64,000 nucleotides of DNA, taken from positions 1-64,000 of the forward strand of contig CAJXTB010000023.1 of assembly GCA_913061235.1 (NCBI GenBank), read 5' to 3'. The DNA is from an uncultured Pseudomonadota bacterium (GTDB lineage: Bacteria; Myxococcota_A; UBA796; GCA-2862545). Positions 24,975-34,113 of the stretch are shown one piece after another; within the stretch, counting starts at the first letter, position 1, and each line of letters starts with the position of its first letter. The position numbers and the translations under genes are program-made. A model generated the notes under the pieces. That model was not told the DNA's origin, did not search any database, and saw only the letters and a list, made by a program, of their open reading frames with translations.

Positions 24975-25533
24975 ACTGAACGAGTGGAAGTCCCTGTATG
25001 GGCAGCAACAATTGGCTACCCAGACCATTGCGGAGCTCGCACGGGTTCGCCAGCGCGACCAGCTGCGGCAAGTGCTGGAGTGGGTCTCGGCGGCCATTAT
25101 CTGCGGCGGTGCTCTGGTCTACCTGAGCTCGGTCTCGATGCCTGGCATGTTTGTGGGCGTTGCATTGCTGGTCTTCCTGGCCTTTTCGGGGGCTTACCGA
25201 TGGTCCGTTTCCCGCGGCCTTGAGCGCGCGATGTTTGCGGCACCCGTCGACTACGCAGGGGAGCTGGCAGAGCGAAACGCCCGTGCGATACGGCGTGTCT
25301 CTCCGATTTGGCCGCTGTTTGCCGCTATTGCACTCGCCGCGCTGGTCGCCCTAGACTTGGTGCTCGGCTGGAGCGGCGAACGACCCTCGACGTTGTTGGC
25401 GATTGGTGTTGTGACCGCCGAGTGTGTGGCGCTTGCTGTCGGATTCTGGTGGCGGCGTCGCGAACTTGCACAGCTAATGCTGGAGCGGTCCACCATTTCG
25501 GAGCTACGCCGAACGCTATCGAGTGAAGTCTGA
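24964..25533 (+). CDS. Four-helix membrane protein, possible anti-sigma factor
   Basis: The 189-residue protein has a cytoplasmic N-terminal helix (~1-37, charged) and four hydrophobic segments at roughly 38-58, 60-80, 106-132 and 143-164, then a short charged tail. It overlaps the sigma-factor gene by 11 bases, so the two are coupled; a role in holding or releasing the sigma factor is inferred from this alone. No zinc-binding HxxxCxxC motif is visible, so it is not a classic ZAS-type anti-sigma factor. Its 3' end overlaps the convergent metallopeptidase gene by 18 bases. Confidence 0.75.
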   Translation: MDVELNEWKSLYGQQQLATQTIAELARVRQRDQLRQVLEWVSAAIICGGALVYLSSVSMPGMFVGVALLVFLAFSGAYRWSVSRGLERAMFAAPVDYAGELAERNARAIRRVSPIWPLFAAIALAALVALDLVLGWSGERPSTLLAIGVVTAECVALAVGFWWRRRELAQLMLERSTISELRRTLSSEV

Positions 25534-26787
25534 CGTTTGCTGTGGTGGAAGGCGCCTACGCCGCCGAAACGCGAACAACAGTCCAAACAAGCCAATGAGT
25601 GAGGACGGCGCAGAGGTTTGGTCACATCCGCAGGCCCGAACCTCAAACCCCTCGGGCTCAGGCTCGACCAGCTGCACTGTAGCCGTGCCGTCTTCGAGTA
25701 CCAGTCGCACCCAGTCATCTGTGACGCCGAGGACTCGAACCGTCCAGCCTGTGTCACCGTCGCTCGCATGAGCCAGGCGCATGACGTCGCCACGCTGGGC
25801 GAGGTCAGACAGGGGATTGTTGTGCTCTAAGACCAAGCGATTGAGCCAGGGTTCGTCGCGGTTGGGCAGGTACAGGTCTTGCTCGGCCACGTCGATAAAT
25901 CCGAGCTCTCCGACAGGAAGTGCCTCTTCGTCGATGGACGTGACGACCACCGCGCCATCGCGATTCGCCAGCATGAGGAACTGCTCACCGTCTCCGAGCT
26001 TGAGTATGCGACCGCCCTCGGTGGTGGGGCCGAGAGTCAGCTCTATGGGGACTGTGACGTCGAACACGTCAGACCACTCCAGCAGACTTCGGTTGTAGGC
26101 ACTGAAGTGCTCGCTCTGTCCCTGGTCCATCAAGCCCTCGGGACCTGGCCCGCCGTAGTGGTCGATAAAGCCGAAGGCATGCGCGAACTCGTGGAGTTCT
26201 GGCGGCGACAGTGCCGGCATGCCCACCGTGAGGGTGTTCTCGTCATCGTCTCCAAGAATGCCTACCGAGGCCTCTTGATTGAACGACACGAGAGGGAACG
26301 CCACGCCAGACGCCAGACTGGTGTGAATGACGACGCCGTCGAAGTAGCCGTCGGGCTCACCGTCCATGCCGTTGACGTCGAAGTGGGCAAGGTCAATGCC
26401 TTGTTCGTCGCGAAGGGTACGCAGCACGCCCTCAAAGACGTCCTGAAGCTGGTCGCCAAACAACAGCTGGAAGTTGGTGGGGTCAATCTCACACAGCGGG
26501 CCGGCGGACTCGAAGGGGCACTCAATGACCACTGGGTCCACGACCGTAGGAATCGGGTCGTACAGTCCGTTCGACTCGGTGAGCCAGTGCTCACGGAACC
26601 ATCCGTCTTCGGCGTAGGTGTCTTGCATCTGGACGAGCTGGGGGTCCCAGGTGGCAGTCGCAACTACCGGAATCACCAGGATATGGCTGGTTCCAAGATG
26701 CGGAATCTTGTTCGGGCCAATGTCATCGCGGACCACGAAGTTGTCGAGGGGAGCGGCTGCGGTCATGGCGATTAGGAACGAGAGCAT
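25516..26787 (-). CDS. Secreted M6-like metallopeptidase with MYXO-CTERM-like tail
   Basis: The 423-residue product begins with signal MLSFLIAMTAAA. The zinc motif ELHEFAHAFGFIDHYG matches HExxHxxGxxDxY, typical of M6 (immune inhibitor A-like) peptidases, followed by GLMDQGQSEHFSAYNR, also family-like. The C-terminus ends with two cysteines (ACGCDQ), a hydrophobic segment (SSLIGLFGLLFAF) and five arginines, the pattern of MYXO-CTERM sorting tails, which are cut and anchored by a dedicated sorting enzyme in myxobacteria. So it is probably a surface-displayed or released protease. The ATG at 26787 has GGAG five bases upstream. Confidence 0.85.
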   Translation of the reverse strand: MLSFLIAMTAAAPLDNFVVRDDIGPNKIPHLGTSHILVIPVVATATWDPQLVQMQDTYAEDGWFREHWLTESNGLYDPIPTVVDPVVIECPFESAGPLCEIDPTNFQLLFGDQLQDVFEGVLRTLRDEQGIDLAHFDVNGMDGEPDGYFDGVVIHTSLASGVAFPLVSFNQEASVGILGDDDENTLTVGMPALSPPELHEFAHAFGFIDHYGGPGPEGLMDQGQSEHFSAYNRSLLEWSDVFDVTVPIELTLGPTTEGGRILKLGDGEQFLMLANRDGAVVVTSIDEEALPVGELGFIDVAEQDLYLPNRDEPWLNRLVLEHNNPLSDLAQRGDVMRLAHASDGDTGWTVRVLGVTDDWVRLVLEDGTATVQLVEPEPEGFEVRACGCDQTSAPSSLIGLFGLLFAFRRRRRLPPQQTSDFTR

Positions 26788-26887
26788 GAGGTCTCCTAAC
26801 TGCCGGAATGTGTCGCCGACGTCAGGGGCGTCAATGACACTGCGGGTCGCAGTTGGTCCGGCTGCGACTACCTGAATCGTTCGCGGT

Positions 26888-28114
26888 CTACCGCGCCCAG
26901 AAGAATACGGTCTTGTCGCCGGCATGCAGGCAGCTGGTGCCCACGCGGGCTGGCATGTAGAAAGGGTTGTCGGTGGAGTAGTCGTACCACCAGATATGGC
27001 TATTGCACCGGACGCCGCCGGGTTCTGCCCCTCCATTGTATCCCGTGTCCCAGCCTGTCCAATCGCCCTCAGTGTAGGTCGTAGAGTCCGGGTATTCGAC
27101 GACAATGTTGTTGTTGCCAATCTTATCGTGCAGCTTGACCCACGAATCGGTGAAGGTCTCGGTTCGGTCTACGGTGAACTCGTTCGAGCACCCGGCTTCT
27201 TGTGCGCAGCTGGGCTGTACATTCAAGACCCAGTCGTCGTGGGCTACGCTGTTGAGGAACCAAGCTACGCCGTCCGTCTGCGGCATAATCCAGTTGTCAC
27301 CTTGCGGAAAGCGGCTGGTGACTCCGCTATAGATTGTGGTTGGCGTGTTGGTCCGCGCAAACGAGTACACCAGCGTCCAGCCGCCGCCTTCGGCGTGCAT
27401 GTCGCAGTAGACAGTCCGAGGGTTCCCATTGACGGTAATGCGGTACAAACCATCGTCAGAAACGTCGGTTCCAGGCACGTTTGCGCGCCCAACTGGTGCC
27501 ACTCCATCGAGATAGCCCTTGCAGCTGGTCGGTGATGTCCCGTCGTCCCATCGGATAGCGCCACCAAAGGTCTCAAAGCCCGCGCCCACCCCACTGGCCT
27601 CGCCAGTGCCAATGGCCTGCCATGTTTGGTCGATACACACCTTCACCACGGCCAATGTTGGGTCGTAGATGAGAGCGCCAGTGTTTGTGCAAGAGGTTGA
27701 GGTGGTCTGGCCAAGAACCAACTCGTTGCTGCCGGTGACCGTGACCTCGCCAATGACGCTCGCAGTGGTTGCAGCACGGGGAACATGTCCGATGAACTGC
27801 TCGGCAAGCTGGTCGTTACCGACAAACACGCGCAGCCAGGTGTCGGACGCGAAGTCGCTGCTGTCGAGGGGGTCGGCGTTCTCGTCCTGGTCCAAGACAA
27901 CGCTGTAGTAGCCATTGCTCACGTCTACGCTGAAGTCGTTGCGCCAGACAACATTGGCTGAAGGGCCACTGCTGTCGGCGATTTCGATAATGAGCGTCTG
28001 GAGCCCGTTCATCGGCGTGCCCTCAACGTCCAAGAGGCGGCCTTGGTGAGGTACCGTGACAGGGGCGGCTAGCGCCATGGCCGGAAGCGTACACAGCGCG
28101 ATGAATCGAATCAT
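26888..28114 (-). CDS. HQGRLLD-module protein with fibrinogen-like YCDxxxxGGGW domain
   Basis: A secreted protein of 408 residues; signal MIRFIALCTLPAMALA. Residues ~18-125 hold the shared module (VPHQGRLLDVEGTPMNG, NGYYSVVLDQ). The linker IRWDDGTSPTSCKGYL leads to the YCDMHAEGGGWTLV signature of bacterial fibrinogen-like domains; about 170 residues follow, Trp/Cys-rich, ending FFWAR. Fibrinogen-like heads commonly bind sugars or acetylated ligands, so adhesion or prey/host recognition is plausible but not shown. GGGGA lies four bases before the ATG at 28114. A paralogue with a different head lies directly upstream on the same strand. Confidence 0.82.
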   Translation of the reverse strand: MIRFIALCTLPAMALAAPVTVPHQGRLLDVEGTPMNGLQTLIIEIADSSGPSANVVWRNDFSVDVSNGYYSVVLDQDENADPLDSSDFASDTWLRVFVGNDQLAEQFIGHVPRAATTASVIGEVTVTGSNELVLGQTTSTSCTNTGALIYDPTLAVVKVCIDQTWQAIGTGEASGVGAGFETFGGAIRWDDGTSPTSCKGYLDGVAPVGRANVPGTDVSDDGLYRITVNGNPRTVYCDMHAEGGGWTLVYSFARTNTPTTIYSGVTSRFPQGDNWIMPQTDGVAWFLNSVAHDDWVLNVQPSCAQEAGCSNEFTVDRTETFTDSWVKLHDKIGNNNIVVEYPDSTTYTEGDWTGWDTGYNGGAEPGGVRCNSHIWWYDYSTDNPFYMPARVGTSCLHAGDKTVFFWAR

Positions 28115-28235
28115 GGGGTCCCCATTTCGCCGTTGCAATGAGGAGGTGCGCGTAGTGGCGGCACCCTAGGAACGGCAACGCAAACTACCACGACTGGGCC
28201 GTATTGGGTTCCTTTCCCACGAGTTTGGGGGGCGA

Positions 28236-29150
28236 CTAGTTGATGCGAAGGAAGTAGTTCACGGTGACGTTTCGGCTGCGCGTCTCGTTGCCTCCGCTGG
28301 CGGCCGTGTTCCTGCTGCCCGACTGGATGTAGGTTCCCGACTGGGAGCCAGCATTGTGCAGTTGAACGGTTCCGAATCCGGAGATGTTGTGCACGTGACT
28401 ATCGAACTGGTCAGCCTGGTAGCTACCTAGAGCGAGCTCGCCGTCCGGATTCTGCTGACCGTCCGCTCGGCCTTCGTTGCGTCCTCGAAGGAACATGCCG
28501 CGTAGATCGGGCGCCGTGGTGTTTCCAGTGAGGGTGGCGTAGGCGGTGCCTGAAACACTCTGGCCGTCGGCCAACACCCAATCGCCGCCTCCTGGTGTGC
28601 TTGCGAACTGGGCTGGGGTCAGCATGGATGCCACGACGGTGCCTACCGGAGATCCCCCTGACGACGAGATTGACGACCATACATCGTTTGGGTCGCAGAC
28701 CTCGACGGCACTGCCCGACCATCGTAGCGAGCCTGTTGGGGCGGCCGCTGAGCCACATCCAGCGGCCACGGTTGGTAAGGTCACGCCTCTCGACCATGCA
28801 GCGGTGGGGGTTTGGCCGAGCAACATCCGGGCCCCGAGCTCGGGAGCGCCATCGACCTGAACGCCTACCCAGATGTTGGGTCGACCGAACACCGAGGAGT
28901 CCAGTGTGGTCGTACTTCCGACTGTTACCGAGAAATACCCAGAGTCTGTGTCCACGCCTGTGAAGCTCTCGGTGTGAAGCTCGTGCGGCGCTCCGGTTGC
29001 GGTCGCGTCGTCGTACAGCACGATGGTGAGCAGGTGGCTGCCGTTGACGGCTTGCCCGAGGTTGTCGAGTAATCTGCCTTGGTGAGTCAGCTGAACATCT
29101 GCAGCCGCTGCGGATTGCACAAGTGCGAACGCGAGAATTCCTGTGAACAT
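28236..29150 (-). CDS. HQGRLLD-module protein with phage-tail Collar domain
   Basis: The 304-residue secreted protein has signal MFTGILAFALVQSAAA and the shared module at ~20-125 (LTHQGRLLDNLGQAVNG, DSGYFSVTVG). From ~175 the sequence is a typical Collar domain of phage tail fibres: GTVVASMLTPAQFA, WVLADGQSVSGTAYATLTG, PDLRGMFLRGRNEGR, GSYQADQFDSHVH, ending in VTVNYFLRIN. Collar domains trimerise at fibre tips, so a fibre-like receptor-binding protein is likely. It is chromosomal and not surrounded by phage structural genes. GGAGG lies five bases before the ATG at 29150. Confidence 0.86.
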   Translation of the reverse strand: MFTGILAFALVQSAAAADVQLTHQGRLLDNLGQAVNGSHLLTIVLYDDATATGAPHELHTESFTGVDTDSGYFSVTVGSTTTLDSSVFGRPNIWVGVQVDGAPELGARMLLGQTPTAAWSRGVTLPTVAAGCGSAAAPTGSLRWSGSAVEVCDPNDVWSSISSSGGSPVGTVVASMLTPAQFASTPGGGDWVLADGQSVSGTAYATLTGNTTAPDLRGMFLRGRNEGRADGQQNPDGELALGSYQADQFDSHVHNISGFGTVQLHNAGSQSGTYIQSGSRNTAASGGNETRSRNVTVNYFLRIN

Positions 29151-29583
29151 TAATCCCTCCCCGTGATGGCGAATTGTACCACAGAACGTGACGGCTGGTG
29201 GTGGCGTTGATCCAGTATTTTCGGCAATATGTAGGGTTGTTGAACGGCTTTCCAGGCTGGGTTGTCATCAAGAACCACACACAAATATTGATGGGTTCGC
29301 CACTGTGTTCGAGACCTCAGTGCGGGCCGGTAATGAGGCGTCCTGGGCGCATGATTCAGTCCCGTAGACGACCGACAGCCCGACCACTCAGGCTCTCATG
29401 AGCGCGATTATCGGCATTGGCACCTTTCCATCACTGTAGGTGGGAACCTCGTGTTCGGTTGCATGCAGAGCGAGGCGGAGAGTGCTCGCCCGCACTATTT
29501 AGGTGCCAGCCATCACTTGAACTCCGACGTGTCGACCTGTCGTGTGGGTCGACGCGCTACGTGTATGGACCACCTGGAGTGCC
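29151..29583. other. 433-base divergent intergenic region
   Basis: It separates the Collar-domain gene (minus) from gltB (plus) and should contain both promoters. Frames here are short, overlap and lack recognisable residues. The plus-strand frame entering gltB is open from 29542, but only the ATG at 29584 has both a ribosome site and family sequence. No tRNA or strong hairpin was seen. Confidence 0.6.
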
Positions 29584-32500
29584 ATGCGTCCCCCTAAAAG
29601 AGGTCTGTACGACCCGTCCTTTGAGCATGACGCGTGCGGCGTTGGCTTCGTCGCCGACATTAAGGGGCGAAAGTCCAGGGATATCGTCACCGATGCCATA
29701 GATGTGTTGGTCTGTCAGGAACATCGAGGCGCCACAGGTAGCGACCCCGGCACGGGCGACGGTGCTGGCATCCTGGTGCAGATTCCGCATCGATTCTTCA
29801 AGCGGATTGGGCTTGAGCTTGGTTTTGAGATGCCCCGGCGTCGCCGATATGGTGTTGGACAGGTCTTTCTTCCGCCAGATCCCGAGCAGCGGGCTGCGTG
29901 TGAGGCCATCTTCGAGGCTGCGGTCGCTGAAGAGGGGCAGCGGGTGCTGGGTTGGCGGGATGTACCGGTGAATCCAGAGGTCATCGGCACCAAGGCCCGC
30001 TCGGTCATGCCGGTGGTTCGGCAGGTCTATGTGGCACGGCGCCGGGTGATTCCGTCTGCGTTTCAGCGGCGTCTGTACGTCATCCGCAAGCTCACGGAGA
30101 ACCGCATTCGGGAGCAGGGCGTCGATCCAGGCGGCTACTTCCATATCTGCAGTCTTTCGGCCGAAGTCGTCATCTACAAGGGGCTGCTGACGCCGTCACA
30201 GCTGCGTCCATTCTATACGGACCTAGAGGCTCCGGACATGGTCTCGGCCATCGCAATGGTCCACTCGCGCTTCTCCACGAACACGTTCCCGACGTGGGAC
30301 TTGGCACAGCCAATGCGGCACATCGCCCACAACGGTGAGATCAATACGCTGCGCGGCAACCGCAACTGGATGCAGGCGAGAGCCTCTCTGCTCCAGAGTG
30401 CCAAGTTCAGCGGTCCGCTCGACCGTCTCTTGCCCATCATTGTGCCGGACGGCTCCGATTCAGCTCAGTTCGACAATATGGTCGAGCTGCTGCATCTCGG
30501 TGGTCGCAGCCTGCCGCACGCCATGATGATGATGATTCCAGAAGCGTTCGAGAACCACGAGCAGATGGATGCTCAGCGCCGGGCCTACTACGACTACGCG
30601 TCCACCCTGATGGAGCCTTGGGATGGACCCGCAGCCATCTTGTTTACCGATGGCCACGTCGTCGGCGCTACGCTGGACCGCAATGGGCTTCGGCCGGCGC
30701 GGTACCTCATCACGAAAGACGACCGCATCATTCTTGCATCAGAGACCGGCGTCATCGATATTCCGGCCGAGAACATCCGCGAGAAGGGGCGTCTTCAGCC
30801 GGGACGCATGCTCATTGTGGACACCATCGAGGGCTGCATTCAAGATGACGATGAGGTCAAGGCCGACATTACCGGCCGGTTCCCATACCGGCGATGGCTT
30901 GACCGCAATGAGTTCCGATTCGACCAGCTCCCGACGGTTCCTGCAAAGCCGCTGACCGTAGAAGTCGAGCGACGACGTCTTCAGCGCGCCCACGGTTGGA
31001 CGACCGAGTGCATCGACCTTCTGTTGCGCGCCATGGCCGCCCACGGCAAAGAACCCATTGGCTCCATGGGCAACGACACGCCCCTGGCCGTACTCTCCGA
31101 CGAGAGTCCCAGCTTGTATCGCTACTTCAAACAAGCCTTCGCCCAGGTAACAAACCCGCCCATCGACCCCATTCGCGAGGGGATGGTGATGTCCCTGCGC
31201 ACCCACATTGGCGGCGGCGGCAATCCGTTCGACGAGACGCCCGAAGCCTGTCATCGCATCACAATCCCGTCACCCATCCTAAGCAATGACGAGCTCACCA
31301 CCCTGTCGCATGTGGACCAAGGCGTGTTCGAACCCCTTGTACTGCCGATGGTGTACGAGGCCGAAGGACCCGACGCGCTTGAGCACGCCCTAGACGACCT
31401 GTGTGCGGCCGCCGCTGATGCCGTGGACGAGGGCTACAATATCCTCATCCTGTCCGACCGGACGGTCGACGCACGTCGTACACCCATTCCGTCGTTACTG
31501 GCCTTGTCCGCGGTACACCAGCACTTGGTTCGGGCCGGCACACGGCTGTTGACCGGCCTGGTGGTCGAGACCGCTGAAGTCCGAGAAGTCCATCACGTCG
31601 CCTGTTTGCTGGCGTTCGGCGCTGGTGCGGTCAACCCGTGGCTGCTGTTCGACACCGCCCGCGGAATGGCCACAGATGGCGACCTCGACGTGACCCCCGA
31701 GCAGGCCGTAGCGAATGTGCGCGCGGCCATCGACAAGGGTCTGCTCAAGGTCATGAGCAAGATGGGCATCTCCACGGTGCACAGCTACTCCGGGGCTCAG
31801 CTGTTCGAGATTTTGGGCCTGTCCCGCGAGGTGGTGGACCAGCACTTCTCGGATACACCCTCCCGTATCGGTGGGCTTCGCATGGTCGACCTGGACCGAG
31901 AAGCGCGCAACCGGCACGCGCGCGGATTCGACGTAGACGCCGCTCTCAACCCCGACCGACTCGTGGACGGTGGGCGCTACCGGTGGCGGCGTCGCGGTGA
32001 GCGGCACGTTTGGAACCCGGCGACTATCTCGGCGGTGCAGCAGGCTGTACGGGGCGATGACGCCGTTGCTTGGCGGCGATTTACAGACTTGGTTGAGGCT
32101 CCAGGCGACGGGTACACAAACCTGCGCGACTTGTTGGAGTTCGCCCCAAGAGAGCCCGTTCCTCTGGAAGAGGTGGAGCCGTGGACCGACATTGTCACCC
32201 GATTCTGTACCGGAGCCATGTCTTTCGGGTCCATCAGCGCCCAGGCGCACGAGACCTTAGCGATTGCCATGAACCGTATTGGCGGCCGCAGCAACTCTGG
32301 CGAAGGCGGCGAGGAGTCGCGGCGATTCAAGGTTGGAGAGGATGGTGAGCTGCGGCGCTCTGCCATCAAGCAGATTGCATCCGGTCGGTTTGGTGTTCAT
32401 GCCGCCTACCTGGTCAATGCGGATGAGCTGCAGATCAAGGTGTCCCAGGGTGCCAAGCCTGGAGAAGGTGGTCAGCTTCCTGGACACAAGGTGAGCGAGC

Positions 32501-34113
32501 GCATCGCTGCCGTTCGATGCTCTACGCCTGGCGTGACCCTCATCTCCCCACCGCCTCACCACGACATCTACTCCATTGAAGACCTCGCACAGCTCATCTA
32601 CGACCTGTCCGTGGTCAACCCCGAAGCCCGTGTCAGCGTAAAGCTGGTGAGTGAAGCCGGGGTCGGAACGGTGGCAGCGGGAGTCGCAAAAGCGCGCGCC
32701 GGTTGCGTTGTGATTGCCGGCGCTTCCGGGGGCACGGGGGCCAGCCCAATGTCCTCGATTCAGCACTGCGGCCTGCCGTGGGAGCTTGGCCTAGCCGAGA
32801 CCCAACAAGTGCTCGTACAGAACGGACTGCGGGACCGCATTCGAGTGCAAGCAGACGGCGGCATGCGTACCGGCCGAGACGTTGTGGTCGCTGCCCTGCT
32901 GGGGGCAGAGGAGTTCGGCTTTGCGACGTCAGCGCTCATTGCGCTCGGCTGCATCATGCTGCGCAAGTGCCACTTGAATACCTGCTCGGTAGGTATTGCC
33001 ACTCAGGACCCACGACTGGAAGAGGCGTTCACTGGCTCTCCCGACCACGTCGTCCGGCTGTTCAAGTTCCTCGCCGAAGACATCCGCGAGCACATGGCCG
33101 CCTTGGGCGTACGAACCATGGACGAAATGGTTGGCCGGGTGGACCTGCTGCGGGCCCGCACGGATCTGGGACACTGGAAGGCGGAGACCCTAGACCTGGC
33201 AAATATGTTGTTGCCAGGCGGTGAACCCGGTGAAGTTCATCGATTCGTCAAGGCGGTGGACCGCGGCCTTGAGAACCACATGGATGTCGGCCTGCTCGCC
33301 GATGCGCAGGGTGCGATTGACGGTGGTGCTGCCGTCGAGTTGTCGCGAGACGTACAAAACACCGACCGAGCCGTTGGGGCCATGATGTCCGGGGCCATCG
33401 CCCGACGACATGGGGAGCAGGGTCTGCCTGACGACTCCGTCGTTGTCCGATTCACAGGGTCGGCAGGGCAGTCTTTTGGAGCGTTCTTGGCTCGGGGCGC
33501 CAGCTTCCACCTGGAAGGCGACGCGAATGACTACTTGGGCAAGGGCCTCTCGGGAGGCCGCATCACCGTTCGTCCACCGGCAAACGCGAGCTTTGTTGCC
33601 CATGAGAACATCTTGATTGGCAATACGGCGCTGTATGGGGCGACTGGCGGCGAGGTCTTCCTCAACGGCATCGCAGGCGAGCGCTTCGCAGTGCGAAACA
33701 GTGGGGCTCGCGCGGTTGTCGAGGGCACTGGCGACCACGGCTGCGAGTACATGACTGGCGGAGCGGTGGTGGTTCTGGGCAAGACCGGGCGGAACTTCGC
33801 GGCCGGTATGAGCGGCGGCGTAGCGTATGTCTATGACGTCGACGGTCAGTTCAGCTCTCGCGTCAATCGCGAGATGGTCGAGGTCGAGTCTCTGCTCCAT
33901 GAGTCCGACATCTGGCTCGTGCAGGGCCTCATTGAGCGACACGTTCAGATGACGGGAAGTGCGCATGGACAGCGTATTCTAGACAACTGGGAGGTGCTGG
34001 TGCCGAGCTTCGTCATGGTCATGCCTACCGAGTACAAGCGAGTGCTGATGCAACGACGTGCGAAGCGACGAGCCTCGCAGCGCCAACCTGGCCAGGAGGT
34101 GAGCCATGGGTAA
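29584..34113 (+). CDS. gltB: Glutamate synthase large subunit
   Basis: The 1509-residue subunit transfers the amide nitrogen of glutamine to 2-oxoglutarate. The N-terminal glutaminase begins at Cys18 (HDACGVGFV), exposed by propeptide cleavage. The central and FMN domains follow: SNSGEGGE (FMN/2-oxoglutarate region), GGTGASPMSSIQHCGLPWELGL, and the 3Fe-4S cysteines in CIMLRKCHLNTC (C-x5-C-x4-C). The C-terminal GXGXG-type beta-helix contains GKGLSGGRITV and MTGGAVVVLG. Length and order are standard. The ATG at 29584 has TGGAG four bases upstream. The stop overlaps the gltD start by eight bases, so the subunits are coupled. Confidence 0.97.
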   Translation: MRPPKRGLYDPSFEHDACGVGFVADIKGRKSRDIVTDAIDVLVCQEHRGATGSDPGTGDGAGILVQIPHRFFKRIGLELGFEMPRRRRYGVGQVFLPPDPEQRAACEAIFEAAVAEEGQRVLGWRDVPVNPEVIGTKARSVMPVVRQVYVARRRVIPSAFQRRLYVIRKLTENRIREQGVDPGGYFHICSLSAEVVIYKGLLTPSQLRPFYTDLEAPDMVSAIAMVHSRFSTNTFPTWDLAQPMRHIAHNGEINTLRGNRNWMQARASLLQSAKFSGPLDRLLPIIVPDGSDSAQFDNMVELLHLGGRSLPHAMMMMIPEAFENHEQMDAQRRAYYDYASTLMEPWDGPAAILFTDGHVVGATLDRNGLRPARYLITKDDRIILASETGVIDIPAENIREKGRLQPGRMLIVDTIEGCIQDDDEVKADITGRFPYRRWLDRNEFRFDQLPTVPAKPLTVEVERRRLQRAHGWTTECIDLLLRAMAAHGKEPIGSMGNDTPLAVLSDESPSLYRYFKQAFAQVTNPPIDPIREGMVMSLRTHIGGGGNPFDETPEACHRITIPSPILSNDELTTLSHVDQGVFEPLVLPMVYEAEGPDALEHALDDLCAAAADAVDEGYNILILSDRTVDARRTPIPSLLALSAVHQHLVRAGTRLLTGLVVETAEVREVHHVACLLAFGAGAVNPWLLFDTARGMATDGDLDVTPEQAVANVRAAIDKGLLKVMSKMGISTVHSYSGAQLFEILGLSREVVDQHFSDTPSRIGGLRMVDLDREARNRHARGFDVDAALNPDRLVDGGRYRWRRRGERHVWNPATISAVQQAVRGDDAVAWRRFTDLVEAPGDGYTNLRDLLEFAPREPVPLEEVEPWTDIVTRFCTGAMSFGSISAQAHETLAIAMNRIGGRSNSGEGGEESRRFKVGEDGELRRSAIKQIASGRFGVHAAYLVNADELQIKVSQGAKPGEGGQLPGHKVSERIAAVRCSTPGVTLISPPPHHDIYSIEDLAQLIYDLSVVNPEARVSVKLVSEAGVGTVAAGVAKARAGCVVIAGASGGTGASPMSSIQHCGLPWELGLAETQQVLVQNGLRDRIRVQADGGMRTGRDVVVAALLGAEEFGFATSALIALGCIMLRKCHLNTCSVGIATQDPRLEEAFTGSPDHVVRLFKFLAEDIREHMAALGVRTMDEMVGRVDLLRARTDLGHWKAETLDLANMLLPGGEPGEVHRFVKAVDRGLENHMDVGLLADAQGAIDGGAAVELSRDVQNTDRAVGAMMSGAIARRHGEQGLPDDSVVVRFTGSAGQSFGAFLARGASFHLEGDANDYLGKGLSGGRITVRPPANASFVAHENILIGNTALYGATGGEVFLNGIAGERFAVRNSGARAVVEGTGDHGCEYMTGGAVVVLGKTGRNFAAGMSGGVAYVYDVDGQFSSRVNREMVEVESLLHESDIWLVQGLIERHVQMTGSAHGQRILDNWEVLVPSFVMVMPTEYKRVLMQRRAKRRASQRQPGQEVSHG

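Noticed and set aside
25879-26775. 298-aa plus-strand frame
   Set aside because: Antisense shadow of the M6-like metallopeptidase, which has a signal peptide, zinc motif and ribosome site.
28236-29150. Collar-domain gene as part of a prophage
   Set aside because: It has a signal peptide and the same N-module as non-phage paralogues; no capsid, terminase, tail or integrase genes are nearby.
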